64,000 nucleotides of DNA from G965247265 sp965247265 (GCA_965247265.1 OZ252002.1:496001-560000), one strand, 5' to 3'; numbered from the stretch's first letter, positions 41,620 through 51,747 are shown. The notes: a model not told the origin generated them from the letters alone. Numbers and translations are program-made.

Positions 41620-42975
41620 CTAAAGAAGTAGCCAAGTAGCCAAACCAAGAAAAGCAAAAATCCCAATGATATCTGTGACGGTAGTTAGTATTACACCTCC
41701 GGCTATAGCTGGGTCAATTTTAAGTTTGCGCAGAATAATAGGTATTGTTACCCCTGCAAGGGCTGCGCAAATTAAATTAGCCATCATTGCTGCTGCAATG
41801 ATTCCTCCCATTTTAACGTCTTTGAACCACGCTATGACGACCAGCGCAACAATAAGTGCCCATGCCATTCCATTTAAGAAACCAACAGCAAGTTCTTTTG
41901 TTAGTAGTAATTTAGAATTGCTACGCCCAACTTGTCCTAAAGCTAGCCCGCGAATTACCAGTGTTAATGTTTGGCTTCCGGCAATGCCACCCATGCTTGC
42001 TACTACTGGAATAAGTATTGCAAGTACAATGATATGTTCAAGTGTAGTTTGAAATAAACTAATTACCCACGCTGCAAGAAAAGCCGTAGCAAGGTTTACA
42101 CCTAACCAAATTGCCCGACGGCGTGTTGATGCCACAACTGGTCCAAATAAATCTTCTTCTTCTGATAAACCTGCCATGCTAAATACGGAATGTTCGGCTT
42201 CATCACGAATGACATCTACCACATCGTCAATTGTAATTCTTCCAAGTAATTTATTGTTCTCATCAACTACTGCGGCGGATACTAAATCAAGGTCTTCAAA
42301 TAATCGTGCAATTACTGAATCTTCCGTGTTGGCTTCAAATGCTTCAGAATTGTCTTCCAAAACATTTCGCACTAACTCAGTTGATTTATTTGTTAATACT
42401 CTAGATAGTGGAAGTATGCCAATGTAATGATCGTATCGATCCACAACAATAAGTGAGTCCGTTGCGGATGGGAGTTCTCCTCGCACACGTAAGTAACGCA
42501 ACACAACATCGAGTGTTACGTCTTGTCGTACAGTAACGGTATCGGTATTCATTAATCCGCCCGCTGTATTCTTATCATAAGAGAGCACTGCTTCAATGCG
42601 CTGCCGATCTTGATGGTTCATTGCATCAAGTGCTTTTTGTGTAACCGTATCGGGCAAGTCAGCTAACAAGTCAGCCAGGTCGTCAACCTCAAGACCTTCT
42701 GTGGCAGAAACTAGCGCAGCGCTATCCAAATGTTTGATTAAGCCTTTACGTACCTCATCGCCTACATATAATAGAATTTCACCATCATCATCATGATCCA
42801 ACATATTCCAAACAATGCCACGTTGAGAATGCGGAAGCGCTTCTAATAAATTGGCAATTTCAGCAGGGTGTAGCGCACCTAGAATGCGACGAGCGCGCTG
42901 CATTGTGCCTGTTTGTAAAGCCTCTGTGATGATCTTTATTGTCTGAACTTGAGATTGTGCAGTTGTGTCAGACAT
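41620..42975 (-). CDS. mgtE: magnesium transporter MgtE
   Basis: 451 aa. Cytosolic N domain, a pair of CBS domains (about 135-255) and five C-terminal membrane helices. The pore signature (PVVASMGGIAGSQTLTLVIRGLALG) is intact. Mg2+-gated channel in the inner membrane. 104 bp downstream of the PTS enzyme I gene on the same strand. I see no convincing magnesium riboswitch in the leader, which is too short for an M-box. Confidence 0.95.
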   Translation of the reverse strand: MSDTTAQSQVQTIKIITEALQTGTMQRARRILGALHPAEIANLLEALPHSQRGIVWNMLDHDDDGEILLYVGDEVRKGLIKHLDSAALVSATEGLEVDDLADLLADLPDTVTQKALDAMNHQDRQRIEAVLSYDKNTAGGLMNTDTVTVRQDVTLDVVLRYLRVRGELPSATDSLIVVDRYDHYIGILPLSRVLTNKSTELVRNVLEDNSEAFEANTEDSVIARLFEDLDLVSAAVVDENNKLLGRITIDDVVDVIRDEAEHSVFSMAGLSEEEDLFGPVVASTRRRAIWLGVNLATAFLAAWVISLFQTTLEHIIVLAILIPVVASMGGIAGSQTLTLVIRGLALGQVGRSNSKLLLTKELAVGFLNGMAWALIVALVVIAWFKDVKMGGIIAAAMMANLICAALAGVTIPIILRKLKIDPAIAGGVILTTVTDIIGIFAFLGLATWLLL

Positions 42976-43079
42976 ATAATTTATTTATATATTAAATTTT
43001 GTACGCTAATGCGCCGCAAGTGTAACTGCTTGAGAGCTACTTGCCAAAGAATGTGCTTAAAAAGATTTGTAACGCAGAA

Positions 43080-44816
43080 TTATTCGTTTAGTGCGTCGAC
43101 CATTAGGGCAATTTTATCGGGGACTGTTGTGCTTAGTATTTTTTTAGTGGGTTTCTCAAGGTCAGAGATTTTGCTGTGATTAATAATTTGTTTAATTTCT
43201 AACAAGTTTGAAGGGTGTGCGCTGAATTCTTGTAGCCCCATACCTAGTAAAAGACGTGTGTAACGTGCGTCACCGGCCATTTCGCCACACATTGCTACAG
43301 GTATATTGGCACGGCGACCAGCTTGCAGGGTTAGATTTATTAGCTTGAGCACAGAGGGATGTAAAGGATCATATAAGTAGTTCACTTGGTCATCAATGCG
43401 GTCAATTGCCAAGGTATATTGAATGAGATCATTTGTTCCAATAGATAAGAAATCAAGTTGCTTAGAAAAAATATTTGCAGATAATGCGGCAGCGGGAACT
43501 TCAATCATGGCGCCAACAGGAATGTTGGGATCAAAATCGAGTTTTTCATTTTTAAGTTCACGCTTTGCTTGATCCAAAATAGAAAAAGATTGCACGAGTT
43601 CGATATGACTTGTAATCATGGGCAATAATATTCTGACGGGTCCGCTTGCAGAGGCTCGTAAAATTGCACGTAATTGCTGCTTAAATAAATCTGTATCTTT
43701 TAAAGATCTGCGAATTGCTCGTAAACCCAACGCGGGATTCTGTGTCATCGGGCCTTGGAAATCAGGATCAAATTCTTTTTCAGCACCTAGGTCTAGAGTT
43801 CTAATTGTAAGAGGCCTGCTTTTTAATACACGAATAACTTTGCGGTATGCATTCAACTGCTCTAATTCATCGGCCGGAACATTGCGATCAATATATAGAA
43901 ATTCCGTTCGATACAAGCCAACTCCGTCAGCTCCTGATTGTTTTAACGCACTTACGTCTTCGGCTAATTCTATATTTGCTTGCAGGCTTATGCGTTGACC
44001 GTCACGTGATTTTGCAGAAACATTTCGTAAAGAATCTAATTTTCGTCGAGCTTCTTTTTGTTCACGTTGCTTTTGTCGATATTCTTTTATGGTATTTTCG
44101 TCTACACCGGCTAAAACCATGCCGCTGCCACCATCAATTATCACTTTCTCTTCTTGCTGAAGTAATATTTTCACGTTTTGTATACCTACTACAGCCGGAA
44201 TGCCGAGACTTCTTGCTAAAATTGCTGTATGTGATAGCGGCCCACCCAACTCAGTTATAAAACCTGCAATATTTTGATTTTGCATGACTACTGTGTCTGC
44301 CGGAGTAAGATCGTCTGCAACGATGATACTGCCTTTTAGAGGTCTCAGTCTCAGTTTCATTTGCACGGTATATTGCTGATCTTTGAGGATTTGTTGGATA
44401 AGGTTAATAACATGCTCTACATCATTAATTCGTGTTCGTAGATAGTCATCTTCCATCTGCTCAAATACAGACACTAATTTGTCTCGTTGCTGCTTGAGTG
44501 CCCACTCTGCATTACAGTGTTGTTCTTGAATAATTTCGACCGGAACTTTGCGCAACATGGAGTCCTTAACCATAAGAATGTGAGAATCGATAAATGTTGC
44601 GACATCTTTTGGAGCGTCTTCTGGAATTGTGTTTCTAATGCTGCGAAGTTGTGCTGACGCCTCATCTACAGCTGATTGAAATCGAATAACCTCAGAATCA
44701 ATTTCGTGCTCTTCTAATTTTCGCTCAAATACTTCAGGTTCACCACGATTTAGCAAATGCATATTGCCGATAGCAATACCTCTTGATACCCCAATCCCTG
44801 AAATAATTAGTGCCAT
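43080..44816 (-). CDS. ptsI: phosphoenolpyruvate-protein phosphotransferase (PTS enzyme I)
   Basis: 578 aa, standard enzyme I length, with no N-terminal GAF domain, so it is not of the PtsP type. The phospho-histidine is His196 in GGPLSHTAILA. The PEP-binding GADGVGLYRTEFLY and the C-terminal SIGTNDLIQYTLAIDR and PVAMCGEMAGD are complete. Passes phosphate to HPr, encoded 36 bp upstream on the same strand. Confidence 0.95.
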   Translation of the reverse strand: MALIISGIGVSRGIAIGNMHLLNRGEPEVFERKLEEHEIDSEVIRFQSAVDEASAQLRSIRNTIPEDAPKDVATFIDSHILMVKDSMLRKVPVEIIQEQHCNAEWALKQQRDKLVSVFEQMEDDYLRTRINDVEHVINLIQQILKDQQYTVQMKLRLRPLKGSIIVADDLTPADTVVMQNQNIAGFITELGGPLSHTAILARSLGIPAVVGIQNVKILLQQEEKVIIDGGSGMVLAGVDENTIKEYRQKQREQKEARRKLDSLRNVSAKSRDGQRISLQANIELAEDVSALKQSGADGVGLYRTEFLYIDRNVPADELEQLNAYRKVIRVLKSRPLTIRTLDLGAEKEFDPDFQGPMTQNPALGLRAIRRSLKDTDLFKQQLRAILRASASGPVRILLPMITSHIELVQSFSILDQAKRELKNEKLDFDPNIPVGAMIEVPAAALSANIFSKQLDFLSIGTNDLIQYTLAIDRIDDQVNYLYDPLHPSVLKLINLTLQAGRRANIPVAMCGEMAGDARYTRLLLGMGLQEFSAHPSNLLEIKQIINHSKISDLEKPTKKILSTTVPDKIALMVDALNE

Positions 44817-44852
44817 GTTTTAAAAATGTATATAACCCTCTAATTTCACAAT

Positions 44853-45122
44853 CTACTCATCTTCATCGAAATAGTTGTTAAATAGATATACAATGCTATT
44901 CATCGCATCATCTTCATCTTCGCCACTAATGGTAATTGTAATTATAGAGTTTTGATTTGCAGCAAGCATCATTACACCCATAATACTTTTCCCATTTATT
45001 TTTTTCCCTTCTTTCTCAATCTCGATTTCACTTTGGTAATTTGAGGCTAATGCAACTAATTTTGCAGCAGCTCTCGCGTGTAAACCAAGCTTATTTATTA
45101 TGGTTATATCTTTGCTAATCAA
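44853..45122 (-). CDS. ptsH: phosphocarrier protein HPr
   Basis: 89 aa. The phospho-histidine His15 (LGLHARAAAK) and the regulatory Ser46 (GKSIMGVMMLAA) are both present. Ser46 is the target of HPr kinase/phosphorylase, whose gene lies in the same cluster. Two bases from the upstream EIIA gene, so translationally coupled. Confidence 0.96.
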   Translation of the reverse strand: MISKDITIINKLGLHARAAAKLVALASNYQSEIEIEKEGKKINGKSIMGVMMLAANQNSIITITISGEDEDDAMNSIVYLFNNYFDEDE

Positions 45123-45124
45123 TT

Positions 45125-45520
45125 CTACGCCTTTGATTCACAATCAACTATGCCATCATGTGCACCACTTAGTGCTTTATTGACGAGGTCTTTCAAACAT
45201 AGTTCTGGATAGTTCATAACACGGATCAGCATTGGAAGGTTAATACCAGTAATTACATGTGTATTTATATTGCATTTAAGTTTATTGCATATATTGCTTG
45301 GTGTAGAGCCAAATATGTCTGTTAAAATCAATATTCCATCGCCTTCATCGAGTGTTGAACAAAGCTGCATAGCTTTATTTAGTACATTTTCGGGTTTGCA
45401 TTTGTCTGAAACAGATATAGATCTAAAATTTAACGGCAATTCTCGAAGCATCGATTTTGCTGTAAGAAGAAGCTCATACCCTATATTTCCATGGGTGATA
45501 GTAAGTATCGATACAGACAT
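45125..45520 (-). CDS. PTS mannose-family EIIA component
   Basis: 131 aa single-domain EIIA of the mannose type. Phospho-acceptor His10 (ITHGNIG) and the GDGILILTDIFGSTPSN segment match. No EIIB, EIIC or EIID is nearby, so it likely serves regulation instead of sugar uptake. Lies between rapZ and ptsH with 2-bp gaps. Confidence 0.93.
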   Translation of the reverse strand: MSVSILTITHGNIGYELLLTAKSMLRELPLNFRSISVSDKCKPENVLNKAMQLCSTLDEGDGILILTDIFGSTPSNICNKLKCNINTHVITGINLPMLIRVMNYPELCLKDLVNKALSGAHDGIVDCESKA

Positions 45521-45522
45521 TT

Positions 45523-46386
45523 TTATAATTCCAAATTGCGGTGTCGTACGGAAACACTATTCGTTTCAAATTTTTGAAAAAGATCAGCTAAGACTTCTGC
45601 AATATGAACTGATCGGTGTTGTCCACCTGTGCATCCGATAGAAATACTCAGATAGCTACGGTTTTCTTTTTCAAAATGAGGTAGCCATTGTTCCACGAAA
45701 TTACGAATTGAATTAATCATCTGCTTAACTTCTTCATGTGATTGTAAGTAATCAATCACATTCTGATCGTGCCCTGTTAGTTTTCGCAGTTTTTGTTCCC
45801 AATAAGGGTTTGGAAGGCAGCGAACATCAAATACATAATCTGAGTCAGTTGGAACACCATATTTATATCCGAATGATTGCAATAGAATTGTTAGGTTACT
45901 TGTATTTTCTGTATTAACGTGTTCAGAAATTAGGGAGCGCAATTGGCGTACATTTGTAGAAGTTGTATCAATTCTAAGGGCAGCAAGCAATATTACTTCT
46001 TCAAGAATTTGTTTCTCTCTTTTAATAGCATCAATTAATGGCAAACCATCTTTAGTTAATGGATGTTTTCGTCTCGTTTCGCTATAACGTTGGATTAAAG
46101 TTTCCTCATTTGCTTCTAAGTAGATTAATTCAATATTTATACCCTGTCTTTTTAGTTGTTCTAAAATTTTCGAAATCGAACTAATGTCCTGACTTACATT
46201 ACGTGCATCAACGCCAATTGCGACTTTTTCATGCAGACTAGGGGATGTGGAAGTAAGATGTTCAACACAAATAGGCAACATGCTTAATGGCATATTATCA
46301 ATACAGTAATAATCATCATCTTCTAATGTATTAATGGCAACTGATTTGCCTGAACCGGATAAGCCGCTAATTATTATTAACCGCAT
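45523..46386 (-). CDS. rapZ: RNase adapter protein RapZ (nucleotide-binding YvcJ family)
   Basis: 287 aa. Walker A GLSGSGKS at residues 8-15. The C-terminal SIGCTGGQHRSVHIAE is the family signature. In enterobacteria RapZ binds the GlmZ small RNA and presents it to RNase E; whether GlmZ exists here cannot be seen. One base from hprK. Confidence 0.95.
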   Translation of the reverse strand: MRLIIISGLSGSGKSVAINTLEDDDYYCIDNMPLSMLPICVEHLTSTSPSLHEKVAIGVDARNVSQDISSISKILEQLKRQGINIELIYLEANEETLIQRYSETRRKHPLTKDGLPLIDAIKREKQILEEVILLAALRIDTTSTNVRQLRSLISEHVNTENTSNLTILLQSFGYKYGVPTDSDYVFDVRCLPNPYWEQKLRKLTGHDQNVIDYLQSHEEVKQMINSIRNFVEQWLPHFEKENRSYLSISIGCTGGQHRSVHIAEVLADLFQKFETNSVSVRHRNLEL

Positions 46387-46387
46387 T

Positions 46388-47350
46388 TTATTTGTTTATT
46401 GCGTTTTGTTGACGTGTGATAAAATCTTCACTAGCACTATACCCATTCTTGACAAGTAAGTGATCGCGTACGGCGGCTTCAACTAACACGGCTAAATTTC
46501 TACCTGGTGCAACAGGCAAGGAGATAGTAGGAATATTTATACCAAGAATATTCGTTATTCTTTCTGACAAACGTATTCGGTCTTCACTTTTTGGAACATG
46601 CATTTTAGGCGGTATCAATTCTATTATCAGTTTTAAATATTTATTAGATTTAATCGCACTGTCACCGTACATCTGACGAATGTTCAAAACACCCAATCCT
46701 CTAACTTCAAGAAAGTTTTGTAACAGCTCTGGGCACGTTCCGTTTATGGTATCAGGCGCTATTCGCGCAAATTCCGGCGCGTCATCTGCAATAATTCTAT
46801 GACCGCGGCATACAAGGTCTAATGCTAGTTCACTTTTACCCAGTCCACTTTGGCCCGTTATTAAGACACCTACACTAATTACTTCCATGAATACGCCGTG
46901 ATGTATTTCTTTTTCTGCTAACGATTGTGTTAAGTAATGGCGTAGCTGGTCCATGAGCTCATTACTAGATAATGAAGAACAGATAATAGGTAAATTATAC
47001 TTGGTGGAAAGATCCTTAAAGTTTTCAGGTGGAGTCAGATCATCGCTAATAAAAATTGCTGTTGATTTTCTTTGAAATAATTGAATCAATGCGTTATTTA
47101 ATACTGCGTTATCAGCGTTATTAAAAAAATTTAATTCATTTTTTCCAATTATTTGTGCTTGATTTGCATGGATCAAATTAAAATAGCCTACAAGCCCTAA
47201 TTCAGATGACGTGAACGATATTTGGGTAAATGCTTTATCGCTATTTTTTTCGCCTGACCACCACTTTAATTTTAAATTGCCTTGTGTTTGAAAAAACAAC
47301 TCTGTAGTGGTAAGAGCTGTAGCGTATTGGTTTGATTTGGCTGTATTCAT
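46388..47350 (-). CDS. hprK: HPr kinase/phosphorylase
   Basis: 320 aa. Walker A GQSGLGKSELALDLVCRGH at about 166-184 with the following ADD, and the C-terminal signature (PVAPGRNLAVLVEAAVRDH). Phosphorylates and dephosphorylates HPr at Ser46. Typical enterobacteria lack it; other gammaproteobacteria have it in a PTS cluster like this one. Confidence 0.95.
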   Translation of the reverse strand: MNTAKSNQYATALTTTELFFQTQGNLKLKWWSGEKNSDKAFTQISFTSSELGLVGYFNLIHANQAQIIGKNELNFFNNADNAVLNNALIQLFQRKSTAIFISDDLTPPENFKDLSTKYNLPIICSSLSSNELMDQLRHYLTQSLAEKEIHHGVFMEVISVGVLITGQSGLGKSELALDLVCRGHRIIADDAPEFARIAPDTINGTCPELLQNFLEVRGLGVLNIRQMYGDSAIKSNKYLKLIIELIPPKMHVPKSEDRIRLSERITNILGINIPTISLPVAPGRNLAVLVEAAVRDHLLVKNGYSASEDFITRQQNAINK

Positions 47351-47429
47351 TAATAGCTCTTACTGTTGTCAAGAGCGCTAATTATAAACTTTAAGACTAA
47401 ATTTGGTTCAAGTATAAAATTAGACAGGA

Positions 47430-47897
47430 CTAGGCAGCTAGATAATTAGGATTTTGGCAAAGTATTTGATAAATACATTTTGCATCATTACAACGCGCAA
47501 TGGATTGTCGAACATGTTTATTGTTTAAAAGCTCAGCTAGACTTGCAACAAACTGTAGATGATTATTATCAGTATTATCCGGCACAATCATGCAAAAAAG
47601 AAACGTAACTGGTATATCGTCTGATGATTCAAACTCTATACCTTCGTCAAGTTTTAGCATTGCTACATGGATGTTACTAAGCTCTTCTAATCTACAATGC
47701 GGAATGGCAATCCCTTTTCCTAGTCCAGTGCTTCCTAGCTTCTCGCGCGCAAGCAATGCGTCAAGAATTTTCATTTTATTTAAGCCTGCATCTTGGTCAG
47801 TTATTGTCTCGCTTAGAATCTCAAGTGCTCTTTTTTTACTACTAACCGTGGGAGTGAATACAATCCCTTCCTCAGAGATAAAGTCTTTTAGCTGCAT
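47430..47897 (-). CDS. ptsN: PTS nitrogen-regulatory EIIA (PtsN)
   Basis: 155 aa EIIA of the fructose/mannitol fold. The phospho-histidine is His67 in GKGIAIPHCRL. Regulatory EIIA linked to rpoN in most proteobacteria. A 79-bp gap separates it from hprK downstream and 17 bp from hpf upstream. Confidence 0.95.
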   Translation of the reverse strand: MQLKDFISEEGIVFTPTVSSKKRALEILSETITDQDAGLNKMKILDALLAREKLGSTGLGKGIAIPHCRLEELSNIHVAMLKLDEGIEFESSDDIPVTFLFCMIVPDNTDNNHLQFVASLAELLNNKHVRQSIARCNDAKCIYQILCQNPNYLAA

Positions 47898-47914
47898 GAT
47901 ATAGAGATTGAATG

Positions 47915-48235
47915 CTAGTTGATAGCGTGGTGTTCTACTTCACTTTGATGATGGTCTTTAAGCTTTTCTTTGTGTTTTACTATTTGTCTATCTAGCTTAT
48001 CTACTAGCGCATCCACTGCTGCATACATTCCTTCATTACTAGCATCTGCAAATATTTTATTTCCACTTACTTGCAAAGAGGCTTCTGCTTTATGGATTAA
48101 TTTTTCAACTGTTAAAATTACATGTATGTTAATTACATGGTCAAAGTGTCTGGGTAATCGTTCAAATTTTTTTTCTACATAATTTCTTAGTGCGGTTGTC
48201 ACTTTTAGATGATGGCCAGTGATATTTATTTGCAT
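47915..48235 (-). CDS. hpf: ribosome hibernation promoting factor
   Basis: 106 aa, short HPF type with no C-terminal dimerisation domain. N-terminal INITGHHLKVTTALRNYVEKKFERLPRH and a later AVDALVDKLDRQIVKHKEKLK are typical. Binds the ribosome in stationary phase and drives 100S formation. Its ATG at 48235 lies 60 bp downstream of the rpoN stop. Confidence 0.94.
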   Translation of the reverse strand: MQINITGHHLKVTTALRNYVEKKFERLPRHFDHVINIHVILTVEKLIHKAEASLQVSGNKIFADASNEGMYAAVDALVDKLDRQIVKHKEKLKDHHQSEVEHHAIN

Positions 48236-48295
48236 AATTATTCCCTCATGGCGCAGGGTTATAGTAAATCACAGAAACAAGAAAATATAAACTAT

Positions 48296-49747
48296 TTAAG
48301 CATACTGTCTTCGCTCATTGGATGGCGGAATATCCATGGATTCTCTATATTTGGCAATGGTGCGACGAGCAATGCTGATGCCTTTTTGTTCAAGTATATT
48401 TGCAATTTTATTATCGCTGAGTGGTTTAGTGTGGTTTTCTTCTTTTATTAACTTTTTGATCATTGCTCTTATTGCAGTAGCTGAGCAAATACCCCCATCA
48501 TTTGTGTTGACATGACTGGAAAAAAAGTACTTGAATTCTAAAATGCCTCGCGGACTTTCAAAGTATTTGTTTGTTGTAACGCGCGATATTGTTGATTCAT
48601 GCATACCGAGTTCCTCAGCAATATCTCTTAGTACCAAGGGCCGCATAGCTTCTTCACCGTATTCAAAAAAACTACGCTGATGTTTTACAATTGATGTTGC
48701 TACACGCATTAAAGTCTCATTACGGCTCTGTAAGCTTTTTATGAACCACCGCGCTTCTTGTAATTGATTGCGTAAATAATCAGTTTCACTATTGTTATTT
48801 GAAGTTTTAATTATACCTGTGGAAACATCACTAATACGTAATTTTGGTGCGCTATCGGAATTTAATTTAACCCTCCAGGCACCGTTATGTTTGTCTACAT
48901 ATACATCAGGAACTATATATTCTGATTTTTGATTACTGAATAAATCCCCTGGCCTAGGATGCAAAGTCTGAATTAACAAAATTGCTGCATCAATTTGATC
49001 GGATGAAAATTTGCTGAGTTTCGCTAACTGCTTAAAGTCTTTGGATGCTACCAATTCGAGGTGCATACGCACAATTGTGCGCGCTTCTTCTAAATAAGGT
49101 GTGTTATCAGCTAATTGCTGAAGTTGAATATTCAGACATTCTTTAAGTGATTGTGCAGCAGAGCCAATCGGATCTAACTGTTGCACATATTTCAGTACTG
49201 CGGCTACTTCATCTAATTCAATTTCGAACTCTTTAATTAAATTTGCATGAATACTTTCCAGAGATTCGTTTAAGTATCCAGAGTCATCCAGCGCATCAAT
49301 TAAAGTGCTAGCAATTATTCGATCCTGAACGGTTAATGAGCTAAGCTCTACTTGCCATTCTAAATGCTGCTGAAGAGAGTTAGATTCTTCGCTAGTTTGA
49401 TTAAGTAAATAGTCTGAAAAATCCTCGTTTTGGCTACTGTGCGAAACAACGTCGGGCTCATAAATATCATCCCATTGGCTATCTACAGGTAGCTCATCAG
49501 GAAGCGTATCAATTTCGCCGACTTCTTGAGCGGCGCTGTTGATGGCATTGAGTTCCACGCTATCGACATTGGATGAGTCTTCTTCATGCTCTTCATCAGT
49601 TTCAAGCATAGGGTTGGACTCAAATGCGTTTTGTATTTCTACTTTTAGTTCCAGAGACGATAGCTGCAATAAGCGAATGGCCTGTTGCAATTGTGGGGTC
49701 ATGGTCAATTGTTGACCGATGCGTAACTGTAAAGAAGGTTTGAGCAT
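48296..49747 (-). CDS. rpoN: RNA polymerase sigma-54 factor RpoN
   Basis: 483 aa from the ATG at 49747, chosen because Met-Leu-Lys-Pro-Ser-Leu-Gln-Leu-Arg is the family N-terminus; a GTG at 49798 would add 17 residues. Region I Gln-rich (LTMTPQLQQAIRLLQLS), an acidic region II, the HTH (MHESTISRVTTNKYFESPRG) and the RpoN box ARRTIAKYRESMDIPPS are complete. Needs AAA activators; none lies in the window. Confidence 0.96.
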   Translation of the reverse strand: MLKPSLQLRIGQQLTMTPQLQQAIRLLQLSSLELKVEIQNAFESNPMLETDEEHEEDSSNVDSVELNAINSAAQEVGEIDTLPDELPVDSQWDDIYEPDVVSHSSQNEDFSDYLLNQTSEESNSLQQHLEWQVELSSLTVQDRIIASTLIDALDDSGYLNESLESIHANLIKEFEIELDEVAAVLKYVQQLDPIGSAAQSLKECLNIQLQQLADNTPYLEEARTIVRMHLELVASKDFKQLAKLSKFSSDQIDAAILLIQTLHPRPGDLFSNQKSEYIVPDVYVDKHNGAWRVKLNSDSAPKLRISDVSTGIIKTSNNNSETDYLRNQLQEARWFIKSLQSRNETLMRVATSIVKHQRSFFEYGEEAMRPLVLRDIAEELGMHESTISRVTTNKYFESPRGILEFKYFFSSHVNTNDGGICSATAIRAMIKKLIKEENHTKPLSDNKIANILEQKGISIARRTIAKYRESMDIPPSNERRQYA

Positions 49748-49885
49748 AATAGGATTATGGCATGATACTTGCTTACTATGCACTCTAATACTTAACACCT
49801 CATCGTCAATATTTGACGCGTGGTGTAGTGAGTCAGATGTTTCATCAGAAAATTGACTAGTGAGATTTTATCGGGAGAGACGGGT

Positions 49886-50614
49886 TTAGTTTATAGAAAA
49901 ATTACTTCCTAAATAGACGTCGCGAACGCGTTGATCATTTAAAATACTCGATGGTGTTCCATCTGCCAACATTTGGCCTTCATTTAGAATATATGCTCGA
50001 TGACATATCCCTAATGTTTCACGAACATTGTGATCAGTTATAAGTAGTCCTATGCCTTTATCACAAAGGTGACTCAATATTGTTTGTATATCTTTAACGG
50101 AAATCGGATCAACGCCAGCGAAAGGTTCGTCAAGCAGCATAAATTTGGGGCGCATTGCTAGCGCTCTTGCAATTTCTGTGCGGCGTCTTTCACCACCAGA
50201 TAAACTTACACCTTTGTTATCACGCAAATGCTCAATCTGCAAATCATCTAGTAAAGTGTCGCATTCTTTTTTTCGTTGATTCTTATTTAAATCACCATGT
50301 GTTTCTAAGCTTACCAATACATTTTGCTCAACAGTAAGGCCTCTGAAAATTGAAGCCTCTTGTGGCAGGTAGCCAATCCCATGTTTCGCACGCATATGCA
50401 TTGGCATTTCGGTAATATTTATATCGTCTAGGGAAATGTTTCCAGCATTGCACCGAACAAGGCCTACGATCATGTAGAAACATGTCGTTTTGCCCGCTCC
50501 ATTTGGTCCTAATAATCCAACAATTTCGCCTGAATTTATGTTTAGGTTAATATTATCAACGACAATTCGGTCCTTGTATTTTTTGCTCAAATTACGTGTA
50601 CTTAAACTGTTCAT
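49886..50614 (-). CDS. lptB: LPS export ABC transporter ATP-binding protein LptB
   Basis: 242 aa from the ATG at 50614, which matches the family start; an upstream TTG at 50638 is less likely. Walker A GPNGAGKTT, signature LSGGERRR and Walker B MLLDEPFAGVDP intact. Energises LPS extraction with LptF/G (not in the window). Clustered with lptA and lptC. Confidence 0.95.
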   Translation of the reverse strand: MNSLSTRNLSKKYKDRIVVDNINLNINSGEIVGLLGPNGAGKTTCFYMIVGLVRCNAGNISLDDINITEMPMHMRAKHGIGYLPQEASIFRGLTVEQNVLVSLETHGDLNKNQRKKECDTLLDDLQIEHLRDNKGVSLSGGERRRTEIARALAMRPKFMLLDEPFAGVDPISVKDIQTILSHLCDKGIGLLITDHNVRETLGICHRAYILNEGQMLADGTPSSILNDQRVRDVYLGSNFSIN

Positions 50615-50662
50615 GCAATTAACTTGTGTTAAGCACAAAAAATGTGCTCTATACCTGTCTAA

Positions 50663-51181
50663 TTAATTATTATCTTCTTCAGTTTTAACGGTTTCTGGGA
50701 AGACCGTTATATTAACTCGGTCATTTCCAGAAGAGCTTCCTGCGCTGACAATTTCCTTGTCGATATATATTACAATACGGTCACTTGCAAATGAATTTCC
50801 AGATTCTGTTAGTTTGGCTTTTTTTGTTAGAATAATTTTATTTTCTCGGATGTTGTATACAAGAGTTTTTGCTTCAGCGTTAACAAGCTTACCTTCATCT
50901 GTTGTCTGTTTAAATGTTGCAAGATCCCCGTCAGATATAATTTTTTGAACTTTTTTATTTGCAACTTCAAGTGTAACTTTGTCACCTGTTAGCATCATGC
51001 TGCCTTGTGTAATAACCACGTTACCAATATAAATACTGATGCCTGTTGAATCATTTATTTCGGCTGAGTCTGATTTAATGTTAATAGGTTGGGCAGAATC
51101 GTCCGAAAGTGCAGCAACCCATGCTCCATAAGTGATAGCTATAAAAAATGTACAAAATAAGCAAATATTTTTATGGAGCAT
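50663..51181 (-). CDS. lptA: LPS transport periplasmic protein LptA
   Basis: 172 aa with a signal peptide (hydrophobic about 7-22). The OstA-type jellyroll is recognisable by repeated short strands and KSDSAEINDSTGISIYIGNVVITQGSM. Bridges the inner and outer membranes for LPS. Overlaps lptC by 11 bp. Confidence 0.93.
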   Translation of the reverse strand: MLHKNICLFCTFFIAITYGAWVAALSDDSAQPINIKSDSAEINDSTGISIYIGNVVITQGSMMLTGDKVTLEVANKKVQKIISDGDLATFKQTTDEGKLVNAEAKTLVYNIRENKIILTKKAKLTESGNSFASDRIVIYIDKEIVSAGSSSGNDRVNITVFPETVKTEEDNN

Positions 51182-51734
51182 AGTGACCTTCTACATTGTT
51201 ATGCAGGTAAAGAGTTTGTTCTTTATAATCCAGTGTCATCCCGATTGCAGTGACCATCTCAGATCCTCTAATTGCAGTAATAAGTATATCGGTTGTTGCT
51301 TTATCTTTATTGGGGAGAATGGTTAATCTTTCAGTCATAACTTTAAGATTGTGAGGCGTGTCCTTGGATTTGGGCTTAGTAATATAGACTTCGCCTATTA
51401 AAGTAATCACGTCATTATTCTCATGTGTTTCGCCTCTAAGTGCTTTCGCATACAGAGCGTCACCGTTTTTGCCATATATAGAGATCTCGGGTTGTTCAAA
51501 TTCACTTCGATTTTCATTTGGGTATAACCAATATTTTGGTGCGGTAAACTTGTATCGAGGCTTTCCTTCATCAGAGTTTACTACCATTTCAACGTCATAA
51601 AAAAGCACTGAAGGTGTAGTTGCATCATTATGTGTTAAAGATACAGTATGAATTGAACGTTGGCTAAGAAACCACAATGTAGCGGTTGCACCTGCAACGA
51701 TTAAGCAGCATATCCAAAATAGTCTTAGTGTCAT
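51171..51734 (-). CDS. lptC: LPS export protein LptC
   Basis: 187 aa with one N-terminal membrane anchor (about 4-24) and a periplasmic beta-jellyroll similar to LptA. Receives LPS from LptBFG. Start lies 13 bp after kdsC. Confidence 0.92.
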   Translation of the reverse strand: MTLRLFWICCLIVAGATATLWFLSQRSIHTVSLTHNDATTPSVLFYDVEMVVNSDEGKPRYKFTAPKYWLYPNENRSEFEQPEISIYGKNGDALYAKALRGETHENNDVITLIGEVYITKPKSKDTPHNLKVMTERLTILPNKDKATTDILITAIRGSEMVTAIGMTLDYKEQTLYLHNNVEGHYAP

Positions 51735-51747
51735 AGTTGGGATGACT

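Noticed and set aside
42976..43079. Magnesium riboswitch (M-box) in front of mgtE
   Set aside because: The gap is 104 bp, shorter than an M-box, and no matching stems were recognised.
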